Shown here: positions 22,310 through 30,537 of the stretch, piece by piece
Position numbering within the stretch: position 1 is the stretch's first letter
Layout: each line of letters starts with the position of its first letter
Assembly (NCBI RefSeq): GCF_008017835.1
Contig: NZ_VRLT01000024.1
Span: 62,001-126,000, forward strand
DNA from: Mesonia sp. HuA40
GTDB taxonomy: Bacteria; Bacteroidota; Bacteroidia; Flavobacteriales; Flavobacteriaceae
Length of the DNA: 64,000 nt
Reading direction: 5' to 3'
The notes under the pieces: model-generated
Database searches by the model: none
Seen by the model: only the letters and a program-made list of their open reading frames with translations
Told to the model about the DNA's origin: nothing
Translations under genes and position numbers: made by a program

Positions 22310-23623
22310 ATGAGCGAAAAGATTTATCAGCCACTAGAGTGGCACAACGAAAAAAGAGCGGTTAAAGATTTAGTGCCTTTTGAATTTAATCCAAGAATCC
22401 TAACCGAAGACAAGAAAGAGCGGCTAATTAAGAGCATAGAAAAGTTTAATCTTGCTGAAGTTCCCGCAATTAACACTGACAATAAAATTATTGCTGGACA
22501 TCAACGGGTTAAAGTTTTAATGCTACTTGGCCGTCAAGATGAATTAATCGACGTGCGAGTTCCTAATAGATCGCTTACAGAAGAAGAATTTAAGCAATAT
22601 AATATAACCTCTAATGTTCCTGCCGGATTTTGGGATACAGATGTACTAGAAGAGCATTTTGCTGATATTGATTTAGAAGAATTGGGTCTTTTTATAGAAG
22701 ACATACAATTACCCGAAGATTTACTTCCAGAAGATTTTAAAAATGAAGATGAAGGAGATTTTGAACCAGAACCACCACTAGAACCAGTAAGCAAGTTAAA
22801 TGATGTATATGAGTTTGTATCTAAGCAAAAAGGAATTACACATCGATTAATATGTGGTGACAGCTTAAAAGAAGAAAATTTTGATCTCCTACTTAAAAAT
22901 GAATTAGTTGATTTGACCGTTACAGACCCTCCGTACAATGTAGATTATCAAGGCGGAGCTGCTAAGAAAAGAGATAAAATTGCGAATGACAAAATGGAGA
23001 GTAATTCATTTTATCAATTTTTAGAAGCTTATTATAAAAATGTTTTTGATAAATCTCAAATGGGAGCTCCAATTTATGTATTTCACGCAGATACGGAGGG
23101 AGTTAACTTTAGAAAAGCCTTTACAGATGTAGGTTTTAAACTATCACAATGTTTAATTTGGAAAAAGAACTCGATTGTGATGAGTCGGCAAGATTATCAT
23201 TGGTTACACGAACCTTGTCTTTATGGTTGGAAATTAGGCAAAGCACACCCTTGGTATTCAGATAGAAAACAACGTACCATTTTAGAGTTTGACAGACCAT
23301 TAAAGAGTGAGGACCATCCAACAATGAAGCCAGTGCCACTTTTGGAGTATCTTATAAAAAATTCTAGCAAGCAAAAACAAATTGTTTTTGATGGGTTTTT
23401 AGGTTCTGGCTCTACATTGATAGCTTGTGAGAAAAACTGGAGGCAGTGTAGAGGAATCGAACTAGAGCCGGCTTATTGTGACGTAAACGTTAAAAGATGG
23501 GTTAACTATATGCTTGAAAACAACCTTGATTTTGAAGTTTACAAGAATGGCCAAAGAATTAATTTTGAAGATTTAAAAACCTACAATATTAAGGCGAATA
23601 AAATCAGTAAAGACTACGTATAA
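22310..23623 (+). CDS. ParB-domain DNA methyltransferase
   Basis: A 437-residue fusion. Residues about 15-110 form a ParB/sulfiredoxin-like domain (IIAGHQRVKVL at 60-70). The rest is an N4-cytosine or N6-adenine methyltransferase with DPPY at 206-209 and the SAM-binding FDGFLGSGST near 360. DPPY before the FxGxG motif indicates the beta type. No restriction enzyme gene lies nearby, so it is an orphan methylase, likely to protect phage DNA or control packaging or expression. Recognition sequence is unknown. Confidence 0.9.
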   Translation: MSEKIYQPLEWHNEKRAVKDLVPFEFNPRILTEDKKERLIKSIEKFNLAEVPAINTDNKIIAGHQRVKVLMLLGRQDELIDVRVPNRSLTEEEFKQYNITSNVPAGFWDTDVLEEHFADIDLEELGLFIEDIQLPEDLLPEDFKNEDEGDFEPEPPLEPVSKLNDVYEFVSKQKGITHRLICGDSLKEENFDLLLKNELVDLTVTDPPYNVDYQGGAAKKRDKIANDKMESNSFYQFLEAYYKNVFDKSQMGAPIYVFHADTEGVNFRKAFTDVGFKLSQCLIWKKNSIVMSRQDYHWLHEPCLYGWKLGKAHPWYSDRKQRTILEFDRPLKSEDHPTMKPVPLLEYLIKNSSKQKQIVFDGFLGSGSTLIACEKNWRQCRGIELEPAYCDVNVKRWVNYMLENNLDFEVYKNGQRINFEDLKTYNIKANKISKDYV

Positions 23624-23675
23624 AGGCTTTTAAGTGTTATCTTAGATGTAGTATTAACGCTTAAAAATATAAAAA

Positions 23676-23981
23676 ATGAGACTTTTTTTAGTGCCTAAAA
23701 ACCTTACAACTGACCCAAACAACAAACAAGGGCAAATCGGAATTTTTCATTCTAAAGATGAAGACATAATAACCCTTAAATTTCCAGATGACCAACTTTG
23801 TAATTATTTTGAAGAAGCTTTAATAGAGGTTGAAGATGACGTTTTTTATCCAGAATTTATTTTTCAAACTCAAAATAATTTTATTTTAAGTTTAATTGCA
23901 CAAGGTAAAATTGATGCAAAGGAGCTCGCTAAGAAAGAGCTCGAAAGAAGATATCTAGATGTACATTTAAATAGGAAATAA
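23676..23981 (+). CDS. Hypothetical acidic protein
   Basis: A 101-residue protein with acidic centre (YFEEALIEVEDDVFYPEFIF) and a lysine-rich helical end (KELAKKELERRYLD). The start is preceded by a TATTAACGCTTAAAA motif at 23652-23666. I recognise no family. It converges with the minus-strand gene at 24006 across a shared terminator. Confidence 0.5.
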   Translation: MRLFLVPKNLTTDPNNKQGQIGIFHSKDEDIITLKFPDDQLCNYFEEALIEVEDDVFYPEFIFQTQNNFILSLIAQGKIDAKELAKKELERRYLDVHLNRK

Positions 23982-23996
23982 GATTATTTAAAATTA

Positions 23997-24026
23997 AAAC
24001 AGCCGCTAAATAGCGGCTGTTTTTTT
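23997..24026. terminator. Bidirectional terminator between convergent genes
   Basis: ACAGCCGCTA/TAGCGGCTGT forms a strong stem with A run on the left and T run on the right. The stop codon of the minus-strand gene lies inside the stem. Confidence 0.9.
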
Positions 24027-24320
24027 ATTTAGGAAGTAAGCATATTCCAATTCAGATTCTACTACAATATTACCCTCTTGATCTTCTTTGGGTTCTGTAC
24101 TATATCCAAAATTTTTAAAACCAAGATCTGTGAGTGCTTGGTATACGTCATCTTGATAAATAAATGTGCTAGGCAGCACACACGTGACTTGTTTGTAAAT
24201 TTCCCGTAGCGTTAGTTTTACGGTGTATTCATCCGCTTCAAGCGGACTATTTATAGGGTCATAATTAGATTCTAAAAACTTTTTAATTTCTAAATTCCAT
24301 TCGGTTTTTGGTACAGACAT
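24006..24320 (-). CDS. Hypothetical protein beside terminase
   Basis: A 104-residue acidic protein. The C-terminal half (DDVYQALTDLGFKNFGYS) looks like a small helical or winged-helix module. The start codon is immediately preceded, on its strand, by TCTCACCAATT. It is on the terminase strand but separated from terL by 183 bases with a hairpin, so it may be independently controlled. Function unknown. Confidence 0.5.
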   Translation of the reverse strand: MSVPKTEWNLEIKKFLESNYDPINSPLEADEYTVKLTLREIYKQVTCVLPSTFIYQDDVYQALTDLGFKNFGYSTEPKEDQEGNIVVESELEYAYFLNKKTAAI

Positions 24321-24465
24321 AATTGGTGAGATTTATATTTTAGTCATTATCATTTTTAAAAACTTAAAGCGTTGTTTTTCAATATGTTAACTCGTTTATC
24401 AAAATTAAATTTTATCAAATGTTCGCCGATTGAACACGCCGTAACCTATACTGCTATGACTTATG

Positions 24466-24496
24466 CCGTTTCATATTTAAGGGAAATATGAAACGG
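24466..24496. terminator. 13-bp perfect hairpin downstream of terL
   Basis: CCGTTTCATATTT (24466-24478) and AAATATGAAACGG (24484-24496) are perfect complements around a five-base loop. No T run follows on either strand, so it may be a terminator that works with a factor or an mRNA 3'-end stabiliser for terL. The region 24321-24503 otherwise holds only a short unconvincing frame. Confidence 0.5.
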
Positions 24497-24503
24497 GATT
24501 GTG

Positions 24504-26066
24504 TCAAAAAGTTGAGAGTGGTAAATCTTCGGTCTTTAAATTATTACCAGAAAATTTATTCCAAAACATTTCAAAGATAGGATAGTCAAACGTATCGCTC
24601 AGGTGAGTGGCGTGCTCCTGCTCTACTCCCTTCCTTTGCTCTGACCTCTTATCTTTTTCAAGACCACGCCCTCGATCATAGGCTTCGGCGTGTTCCATTG
24701 AAACTATAAGGTTAGGGCAATTAACTTTATTAATTCTAATTTTAGGCAGTAGCTTACGTCCATCATCTTTTAGCATTACGTTAATTAATCTAAACTTATC
24801 AATGTAACTAGGATTAAGCCCGGTTGTCATATTGTGCACAGTCCAGCCGTGGTTTTCCATTATTTCTTTTGCCTGGTCCGCAAAGGTCATCTTACTATTT
24901 GCTGTGCGGTTATTACCCGTCCTGTCGTAATAAAAATAAACAGTCTTATCTAGATGACTTGAATAATAGGGTAGGAATTCTTCAATAAACAGATGATCTA
25001 AGATTTTAGGAGACTTCACATAAAATTCTTTTAGAACACGCCAAGTGTTATCTTGTAATTGATGCACAGTCATTGCGTTAATGTTAGCTCCCCAGTCCAC
25101 AGAAATTATCAGCGGATCGCTTTTAATTACATCTGCATCTTGTTTTGAGTTAAAATGCTTGTCTTGGCTCGTTAAAGGTTCACCATTAAGGTCGCAAAGC
25201 GGAATACTCTCAAGGTAACTATTATCCTTATCTGTATAGTAATGATCCTCTGTAAGCTGCGGGTAAAAACCATCGGCAATTTCTTTAGGTCGTATATTCA
25301 GCATTTCTGCATTATAAATAAGATCACTAGAATAAGAATCACGCATATACTCAAAATAGTCAGGCCTTACATTTGCCAAATTCCAATGCGCCGTAGCAGA
25401 ATGAAAAAAGTATTCATTAGGTTTTTTCTTTGCCAACTCTTCCCCATCAATAAACCATTTCCCTTTCTTAGTTAGTGGTGTAGAGCTAACATAAGTTTCA
25501 GAAAGCAACCAAGGATTATTAGCACCATAAATATCTGTCTTGGCAGCCCGGTTGGTATTCTTTACATTAATAGAAAGTTTTTCGTTATCTAACAGCGCTG
25601 CCTCATCTGCAAGAATCCCCGAAGAATTTATACCACGACCACCATTAGAGCTATTCGGATTATCAAGCCCCACCAGTTGAAATACAGTACCGTTACTAAA
25701 ATGTATGATGTTTTTCCAGTGGTTAGGCTTTTCGTATGGCATTTTAAAACCTAGTCTCTTACCCTGGCTAGACCCCACCACATAATCAACATCCTCATAA
25801 ATACCAAAAAACTCAAGCGCCGCCTTTGTAGATTTAAGCGTATTACTCAAAACTTGCGCATAAGTATTACCTACCAAAATAAAAGTAGCACGAGGCAAAT
25901 GCTTAACCATCATCAACATAAAATAAGCTAGAATAGTACTCTTACCAGTACCACGACCCCACTCTAAAAACTTTACCTTTTGTTGTGCCATAATAGCAAC
26001 CATCTGGGCAAAATTAAGCGTTATTTTTCTGCGCTTGCCTCTAATCTTCTTGCTCATCTTCAACAC
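24504..26066 (-). CDS. terL: Terminase large subunit
   Basis: The packaging motor ATPase and nuclease, 520 residues. Walker A is GRGTGKS at 37-43, and Walker B is ILADEA at 151-156 with catalytic E155. The nuclease domain begins with IISVDWG (D324) and ends with the acidic HLSDTFDY. It overlaps terS by about 17-26 bases depending on start (MLKM or MSKK). Both terminase genes run opposite to all other late genes, which is unusual for a siphophage. Confidence 0.95.
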   Translation of the reverse strand: MLKMSKKIRGKRRKITLNFAQMVAIMAQQKVKFLEWGRGTGKSTILAYFMLMMVKHLPRATFILVGNTYAQVLSNTLKSTKAALEFFGIYEDVDYVVGSSQGKRLGFKMPYEKPNHWKNIIHFSNGTVFQLVGLDNPNSSNGGRGINSSGILADEAALLDNEKLSINVKNTNRAAKTDIYGANNPWLLSETYVSSTPLTKKGKWFIDGEELAKKKPNEYFFHSATAHWNLANVRPDYFEYMRDSYSSDLIYNAEMLNIRPKEIADGFYPQLTEDHYYTDKDNSYLESIPLCDLNGEPLTSQDKHFNSKQDADVIKSDPLIISVDWGANINAMTVHQLQDNTWRVLKEFYVKSPKILDHLFIEEFLPYYSSHLDKTVYFYYDRTGNNRTANSKMTFADQAKEIMENHGWTVHNMTTGLNPSYIDKFRLINVMLKDDGRKLLPKIRINKVNCPNLIVSMEHAEAYDRGRGLEKDKRSEQRKGVEQEHATHLSDTFDYPIFEMFWNKFSGNNLKTEDLPLSTF

Positions 26067-26679
26067 TATTTATCTCCTCAAAATCAATTTCAAGAGTATC
26101 GCTATTCACATTCATATTCACAGCACCACCCGCCAATATTTGTTGTATAAGCTTCTCATTCTTTTTAGAGATAATTATATCATAATCTTGAGCAGCAATT
26201 TTCTCTAGATCAATAGGCGAGTCCATTTCGTGTAAGCCTAGCAGCTTATCCATTTCCTTATCAATTTTTGCTGCCAACTCATAATTCTTATCCTTTAAGG
26301 CAAGTTGCAGTAATTTGCTTTTTCGCTCATAAGAAATATAACGATGCGCCTCTTTATCAAACCGCTTAAAAGAACCAAAAAGCATCTCGCAACGTTGTAT
26401 ATCACGATATGCAGTAGCTTGGCTTATACCAAAGGTCTCCATAAGCATTTTTTTAACCTGCTCTGGGCTTCTCCACTCTAGCATACCTACAAAAGCAGCC
26501 TCCCATCTTTTTTTAAGCTCTTTATCGGTATCGCTAAGCCTTTGTAGTTTAATCTCATCTGGTGTCTTATCATCCATATAAAAAGACAAGATGTTCTCAA
26601 AATGCGTGTTGCTGCTCGCAACTTTTAATTCATTACTAGCCAAATTTCTAAGTTTTACCATAAAAATCAACATAACCAC
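26041..26679 (-). CDS. terS: Terminase small subunit
   Basis: The DNA-recognition subunit of the packaging terminase. In the 212-residue frame a helix-turn-helix lies at about 72-97 (EQVKKMLMETFGISQATAYR). The rest is helical, with an acidic tail. The first six residues (MVMLIF) are probably not used; MVKLRN at 26661 is a likelier start. It lies just upstream of terL, and its promoter region is a mirror of the rightward late promoter at 26706. Confidence 0.8.
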   Translation of the reverse strand: MVMLIFMVKLRNLASNELKVASSNTHFENILSFYMDDKTPDEIKLQRLSDTDKELKKRWEAAFVGMLEWRSPEQVKKMLMETFGISQATAYRDIQRCEMLFGSFKRFDKEAHRYISYERKSKLLQLALKDKNYELAAKIDKEMDKLLGLHEMDSPIDLEKIAAQDYDIIISKKNEKLIQQILAGGAVNMNVNSDTLEIDFEEINSVEDEQED

Positions 26680-26684
26680 CCATC

Positions 26685-26741
26685 AAAAAAAGGACATCAA
26701 GCGGTTGTCCTTTTTTTTAGCAGTTACCTAGGCCATATTCG
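26685..26741. promoter_or_regulatory. Back-to-back TGTCC late promoter motifs
   Basis: AAAAAAAGGACA (26685-26696) and TGTCCTTTTTTTT (26706-26718) form a palindrome with a nine-base spacer. The right copy has ATTCG at 26737, 31 bases from its start, and serves the portal operon. The left copy points to the terminase genes and is followed on the minus strand by TATGTTG, a weaker -7 element. Confidence 0.65.
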
Positions 26742-26745
26742 TAAT

Positions 26746-27099
26746 ATGAAAGAAACCGTGTATTTAAAAGATGTGCTTAAAGAAATGCGAACGCTAAACC
26801 AAGAAGGCTTAGCCGTAAGGTTTGACATAGCCTACCGCAGCTTTAATCGTAATAGCAAGACAGGCGGTAAGATGTACCGCTACCAAAATGCAAAACTGGT
26901 AATGAATGAAAAGCCAATAGACCCCACGAGTCTATTTGCATTACAAAACTTCAAGCCTAAAGAAAAACGTGAGATAGTAAAGAAAAACCCTAACCATTTC
27001 ACCAACAAAACAAGAAATATAAAGCTTGAAAACGGCCAAATAAAAAAAATAAACATCAAATACATTATAGAGTTTAACGGCAAAAACGTAATACCATAA
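26746..27099 (+). CDS. Hypothetical protein before portal
   Basis: A 117-residue basic protein (MKETVYLKDVLKEMRTLNQE). The central FDIAYRSFNRNSKTGGKM and the final beta segments suggest a small alpha/beta fold. It overlaps the portal gene start by one base (ATAATG). Its start directly follows the promoter motif, as at 21403. No family recognised; position suggests a head-portal accessory. Confidence 0.55.
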   Translation: MKETVYLKDVLKEMRTLNQEGLAVRFDIAYRSFNRNSKTGGKMYRYQNAKLVMNEKPIDPTSLFALQNFKPKEKREIVKKNPNHFTNKTRNIKLENGQIKKINIKYIIEFNGKNVIP

Positions 27100-28442
27100 T
27101 GACAAATATAAAATCAGTTTCAAACTACTTAACCTTTGGACTAGGAAAGGCTGCAGCATTTCGTATAGACGAAAAAAAAGATCATACCAGCGTAAAACCA
27201 AAAGAAACAAATAGCCAGAGTAAAATTGCAAAATGGGGCGATGACAACCGCTACCCGCAAAACTTCCTAAAAATGGTAAGAAAAAATGGTGCTGCCGGTG
27301 CTTCTTACAGATTTTTAAAAGCAACACACTACGGCCAAGGCTTTAAACTTCACGAAGTTGATGCTACAGATGACGGCAAAGAGCAAAAAAAAGTAGTTCC
27401 ACTAGCCTCGCAAAAAGAAATCAATGAGTTTTTTAAACGCAGCAAAATGCAGCGAGTATGGTTAGAAATAATACACGATTTAGAAACCTTTACCCTGGCT
27501 TTTCCAGAGTTCACCATCACCAACGACTATTCTGAAATATACACCGTAAGAAGGCAACCCACCGCAAAGTGGCGTTTTGAAAAAATGAATCCTAAAACAG
27601 GACTTATAGAGCACGCCTACTTCTGCCACAATTGGCAAGCCAATACCAACCCAGAAGACAAAGAATATGTAAAAAAGGTAGCAGTTGTAGACAGTTATCT
27701 ATCTGCAGCTGAAATCAAAGAATATTGCAAAGCAAAAAAAATACACAAATTTGTAATGCCTATTTTCTATCCTTTAATGGATGAAATCTACTACCCAGAA
27801 CCCGACCACCATTCGCCTTACCGCAATGGCTGGATGGAAGTCGTAAATAACATACCAGCATATAAAAAAGCATTCTCAAAAAACCAGCTTAACATCAAAC
27901 ATATGGTGTACATAAGCGAGGAGTATTTCACAAGAACATACGGCCAAGACTGGGATAAATTTACAACCGATAAAAAACAAGAAATAAGGCAACACCTTTC
28001 AGACTCAATAGACGATCACCTATCCGGTAACGAAAACGCAGGAAAGTCTATACAATCAACCGTTTTTAAAGACCGCGAAGGCAAATGGGTAAAAGGCATA
28101 GAGGTAGTACCGCTTAAAAATGAAGGCAACGATGGTGACGGCAAAGGACTTTTAGATGCCGGCACTGGTAATCAAGAAATAATGAATGCAATTGGTACAG
28201 ACCCCAACCTAATGGGCACGGGCATACCTGGCAGTAAACTAGGTGGCGAAGGAGGCAGCAACAAACGCGAAGCATTCAGCATCTTAAACTCGCTATTCAA
28301 ATCTAAGCGCGAAATTACCCTAGACATCTGGCGCCTTATTAGAGATTACAACGGCTGGAATCAAAACTTAGAAGGAGACTTTGCCGTAAACAACCTCACA
28401 ACATTAGACAAAAACCCAACGGGAACACAAAACGAATTATAA
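27099..28442 (+). CDS. Portal protein
   Basis: A 447-residue protein forming the dodecameric ring through which DNA enters the capsid. Supporting features are the N-terminal motif KWGDDNRYPQNFLKMV, the central alpha/beta body, and the C-terminal helix region after a glycine-rich loop (GTGIPGSKLGGEGGSNKREA), a layout I know from Bacteroidota phage portals. It lies beside terminase genes and directly before the next protein. Overlaps of one base on both sides show tight coupling. Confidence 0.8.
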   Translation: MTNIKSVSNYLTFGLGKAAAFRIDEKKDHTSVKPKETNSQSKIAKWGDDNRYPQNFLKMVRKNGAAGASYRFLKATHYGQGFKLHEVDATDDGKEQKKVVPLASQKEINEFFKRSKMQRVWLEIIHDLETFTLAFPEFTITNDYSEIYTVRRQPTAKWRFEKMNPKTGLIEHAYFCHNWQANTNPEDKEYVKKVAVVDSYLSAAEIKEYCKAKKIHKFVMPIFYPLMDEIYYPEPDHHSPYRNGWMEVVNNIPAYKKAFSKNQLNIKHMVYISEEYFTRTYGQDWDKFTTDKKQEIRQHLSDSIDDHLSGNENAGKSIQSTVFKDREGKWVKGIEVVPLKNEGNDGDGKGLLDAGTGNQEIMNAIGTDPNLMGTGIPGSKLGGEGGSNKREAFSILNSLFKSKREITLDIWRLIRDYNGWNQNLEGDFAVNNLTTLDKNPTGTQNEL

Positions 28443-29380
28443 TGGCTACACTAGTAAAAGACATAGATACGGTAAAAAAGCACGCAACAGTAAACTTCAA
28501 TACAAATTTTAATGTGTTGCAGCCTCACATCCGTCAAGCGGAAAGAAAACACTTAAAACCCGCTATAAGCAAAGAACAATTACAAAACTTAGCAGCAGGA
28601 AACAATACAGGCAAAAAACTAGAAGTACAAGAACTACTAGAAGAAGCATCGGTTAACCTAGCACTTTTGCGTTATTCAAAAACAGCAATCATAAGCATTG
28701 GCAACAACGGCCTGTTAATTACCACCGCCGCAAATGCAAAACCTGCAGAGTGGTGGCAAGTAAGAGATTTGCAAAGAGAGCTATACAAAAGCGGCACAGA
28801 CGCAATAGATGAAGCACTTGAAATAATGGAAGAAAATACCGCAGACTTCCAAGAATGGCAACAATCAAGCAGTTATACAAAATTTAAAGAGTTATTTACC
28901 CACACTACCGCAAGCTTTCAAAATTGGTACAACATTAATAACAGCCGCATAACCTTTTTGCAGCTTCGGCCACACATTAAAAGAACAGAAGATAAATACT
29001 TTAAAGCCTTACTGGGCCAAGATACAATAACGCAAATCAAAGAGGCAAGCAGCGATGAAGAGAAAGAGGCCTTAAAAATTTGCCAAGCAGCGCAAACAAT
29101 GCTCACAATTGCAGAAGTAGCAGATGAAGGCCTATTCCTGCTCACAAAAAACGGACTAATGCTTATGACAGATGAAGTGCAGGGAGAAAGCAAGCAAGGC
29201 ATAAGCACACAAGAGCGCGAACACTTAAAATTTAAAAAGCAACAAGACGGCAATGAGTATCTCAAGCAGCTCTTGAAATTGCTCAATAGCAACTTACAAA
29301 CCTTTTCACACTTTGCAAATAAGCAAAAAACAGAGGCAATAAAAACAACCTACAACAAGAAAAGCTTACTAAGCATTTAA
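28442..29380 (+). CDS. DUF6712-like virion protein
   Basis: A 312-residue, largely helical protein with an internal repeat: LQPHIRQAERKHLKPAI (about 26-42) and LQLRPHIKRTEDKYFKALLG (about 178-197) begin two similar halves. That repeat and the place after portal match what I recall of the DUF6712 family in Bacteroidota phages. Probably a head-tail connector or neck protein; the role is inference. Confidence 0.6.
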   Translation: MATLVKDIDTVKKHATVNFNTNFNVLQPHIRQAERKHLKPAISKEQLQNLAAGNNTGKKLEVQELLEEASVNLALLRYSKTAIISIGNNGLLITTAANAKPAEWWQVRDLQRELYKSGTDAIDEALEIMEENTADFQEWQQSSSYTKFKELFTHTTASFQNWYNINNSRITFLQLRPHIKRTEDKYFKALLGQDTITQIKEASSDEEKEALKICQAAQTMLTIAEVADEGLFLLTKNGLMLMTDEVQGESKQGISTQEREHLKFKKQQDGNEYLKQLLKLLNSNLQTFSHFANKQKTEAIKTTYNKKSLLSI

Positions 29381-29415
29381 TGTCCTTTTTTTTAAAAGCC
29401 AATAGCGCAAAATTG
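29381..29415 (+). promoter_or_regulatory. TGTCC-T8 late promoter motif, copy 4
   Basis: TGTCCTTTTTTTT starts at 29381, the base after the preceding stop codon. ATTG starts at 29412, 31 bases later, and an A-rich leader leads to the start at 29432. Confidence 0.6.
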
Positions 29416-29431
29416 CATAAAAATAATCAAG

Positions 29432-30526
29432 ATGCCCGCAGCAAGACCATCATCAAATTTTAAAGATAAAACAAATATAACCCCCTCGGTTAACAGAAAA
29501 ACAGAAGCAACAGCAGAAGACTTTCAAGAAGCGGGGCAAATATTTGACGATCACGCAAACCGCATAGATCAATTAGAAAATGAACTCTACCACCAAGATT
29601 TCATTGGCTATTTTTCTAGCCTAGCCAGTTTGCAGGCAAACTACCCAACCGCCCCAGATCAATCTTTTGCAATAATTGTAAACGGCGCAAATGTACCGCA
29701 AGAAATATACAGGTACATCAACAACACTTGGACAGCCTCACAAACCTACAAGGCTATTCTTACCTACCCAACAAAGGCAGACTTCCCAAACCCCGGGCAA
29801 GAAGAAACCTTATACTTTGCAAAAGACAATAAAAAATCTTGGTTGTGGTATGACAGCAAGTATAATGACATCACACCAGTTGGCGGAGCTGCCGGTGCTG
29901 TCACCGCCTCAGACGTTGCTGTAGACTCTACCCTACTCGCGCAAACAGATGGCGCCACACAAGAAGAAGTTAACGAAGACTTTGACACCGCTATAACCGC
30001 AAATGAGCAGCAAGCAGAAGAAAACCGCACAGAGCTTGAGAGCCTTAACGCAGCGGCTGTTAAAACAACCGCACAAACATTAACGCCTACAGAGCAACAA
30101 CAAGCAAGAGAAAACATTAAGGCAGCGTCAATCCCTATTTATACAGATTGGCAAGATTTCACCTATTCTTCTAATGCTACACTATCTGGGCGAGAGCAAT
30201 TAAAATATAAGAAGATAGGCAACCGAGTTTTGCTAAAAGGTGGCGGAGAAATGAACGATAGTGCAAATTTAGTGCATATAGGTACTTTGCCAGCCTCACA
30301 CGCTCCAGATGTGCCTAGAACCTTTGTTTACGATATGCAGACCTTTATAATGCGTTTGCAAATAGACGAATATGGAGCCGTTTTTTTGATGCGCAATGGC
30401 ACAGGAAATAAGTCTTTTTACATCGATATAGAATTTATACAAGAAATTAATTATGTAACCCCTGTTAACCCAAGCACACAGCAGTTTATCCAACAAGGTT
30501 TCATCGAAGATGGTTTCATCGAATAA
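29432..30526 (+). CDS. Tail fibre/baseplate-associated protein
   Basis: A 364-residue protein. The first 60 residues include a helical region (ATAEDFQEAGQIFDDHANRI); residues about 60-150 are beta-rich; residues 160-230 look like a coiled coil (NEDFDTAITANEQQAEENRT); the end is again beta-rich. The ending QQFIQQGFIEDGFIE contains a short GFIEDGFIE duplication. The layout suits a trimeric fibre. Receptor binding is inferred from position next to other fibre genes. Confidence 0.55.
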   Translation: MPAARPSSNFKDKTNITPSVNRKTEATAEDFQEAGQIFDDHANRIDQLENELYHQDFIGYFSSLASLQANYPTAPDQSFAIIVNGANVPQEIYRYINNTWTASQTYKAILTYPTKADFPNPGQEETLYFAKDNKKSWLWYDSKYNDITPVGGAAGAVTASDVAVDSTLLAQTDGATQEEVNEDFDTAITANEQQAEENRTELESLNAAAVKTTAQTLTPTEQQQARENIKAASIPIYTDWQDFTYSSNATLSGREQLKYKKIGNRVLLKGGGEMNDSANLVHIGTLPASHAPDVPRTFVYDMQTFIMRLQIDEYGAVFLMRNGTGNKSFYIDIEFIQEINYVTPVNPSTQQFIQQGFIEDGFIE

Positions 30527-30537
30527 CACAATTTATT

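Noticed and set aside
24384-24491. A 35-codon plus-strand frame between terL and its neighbour
   Set aside because: It runs through the 13-bp hairpin, has no leader signal, and shows no protein-like pattern.
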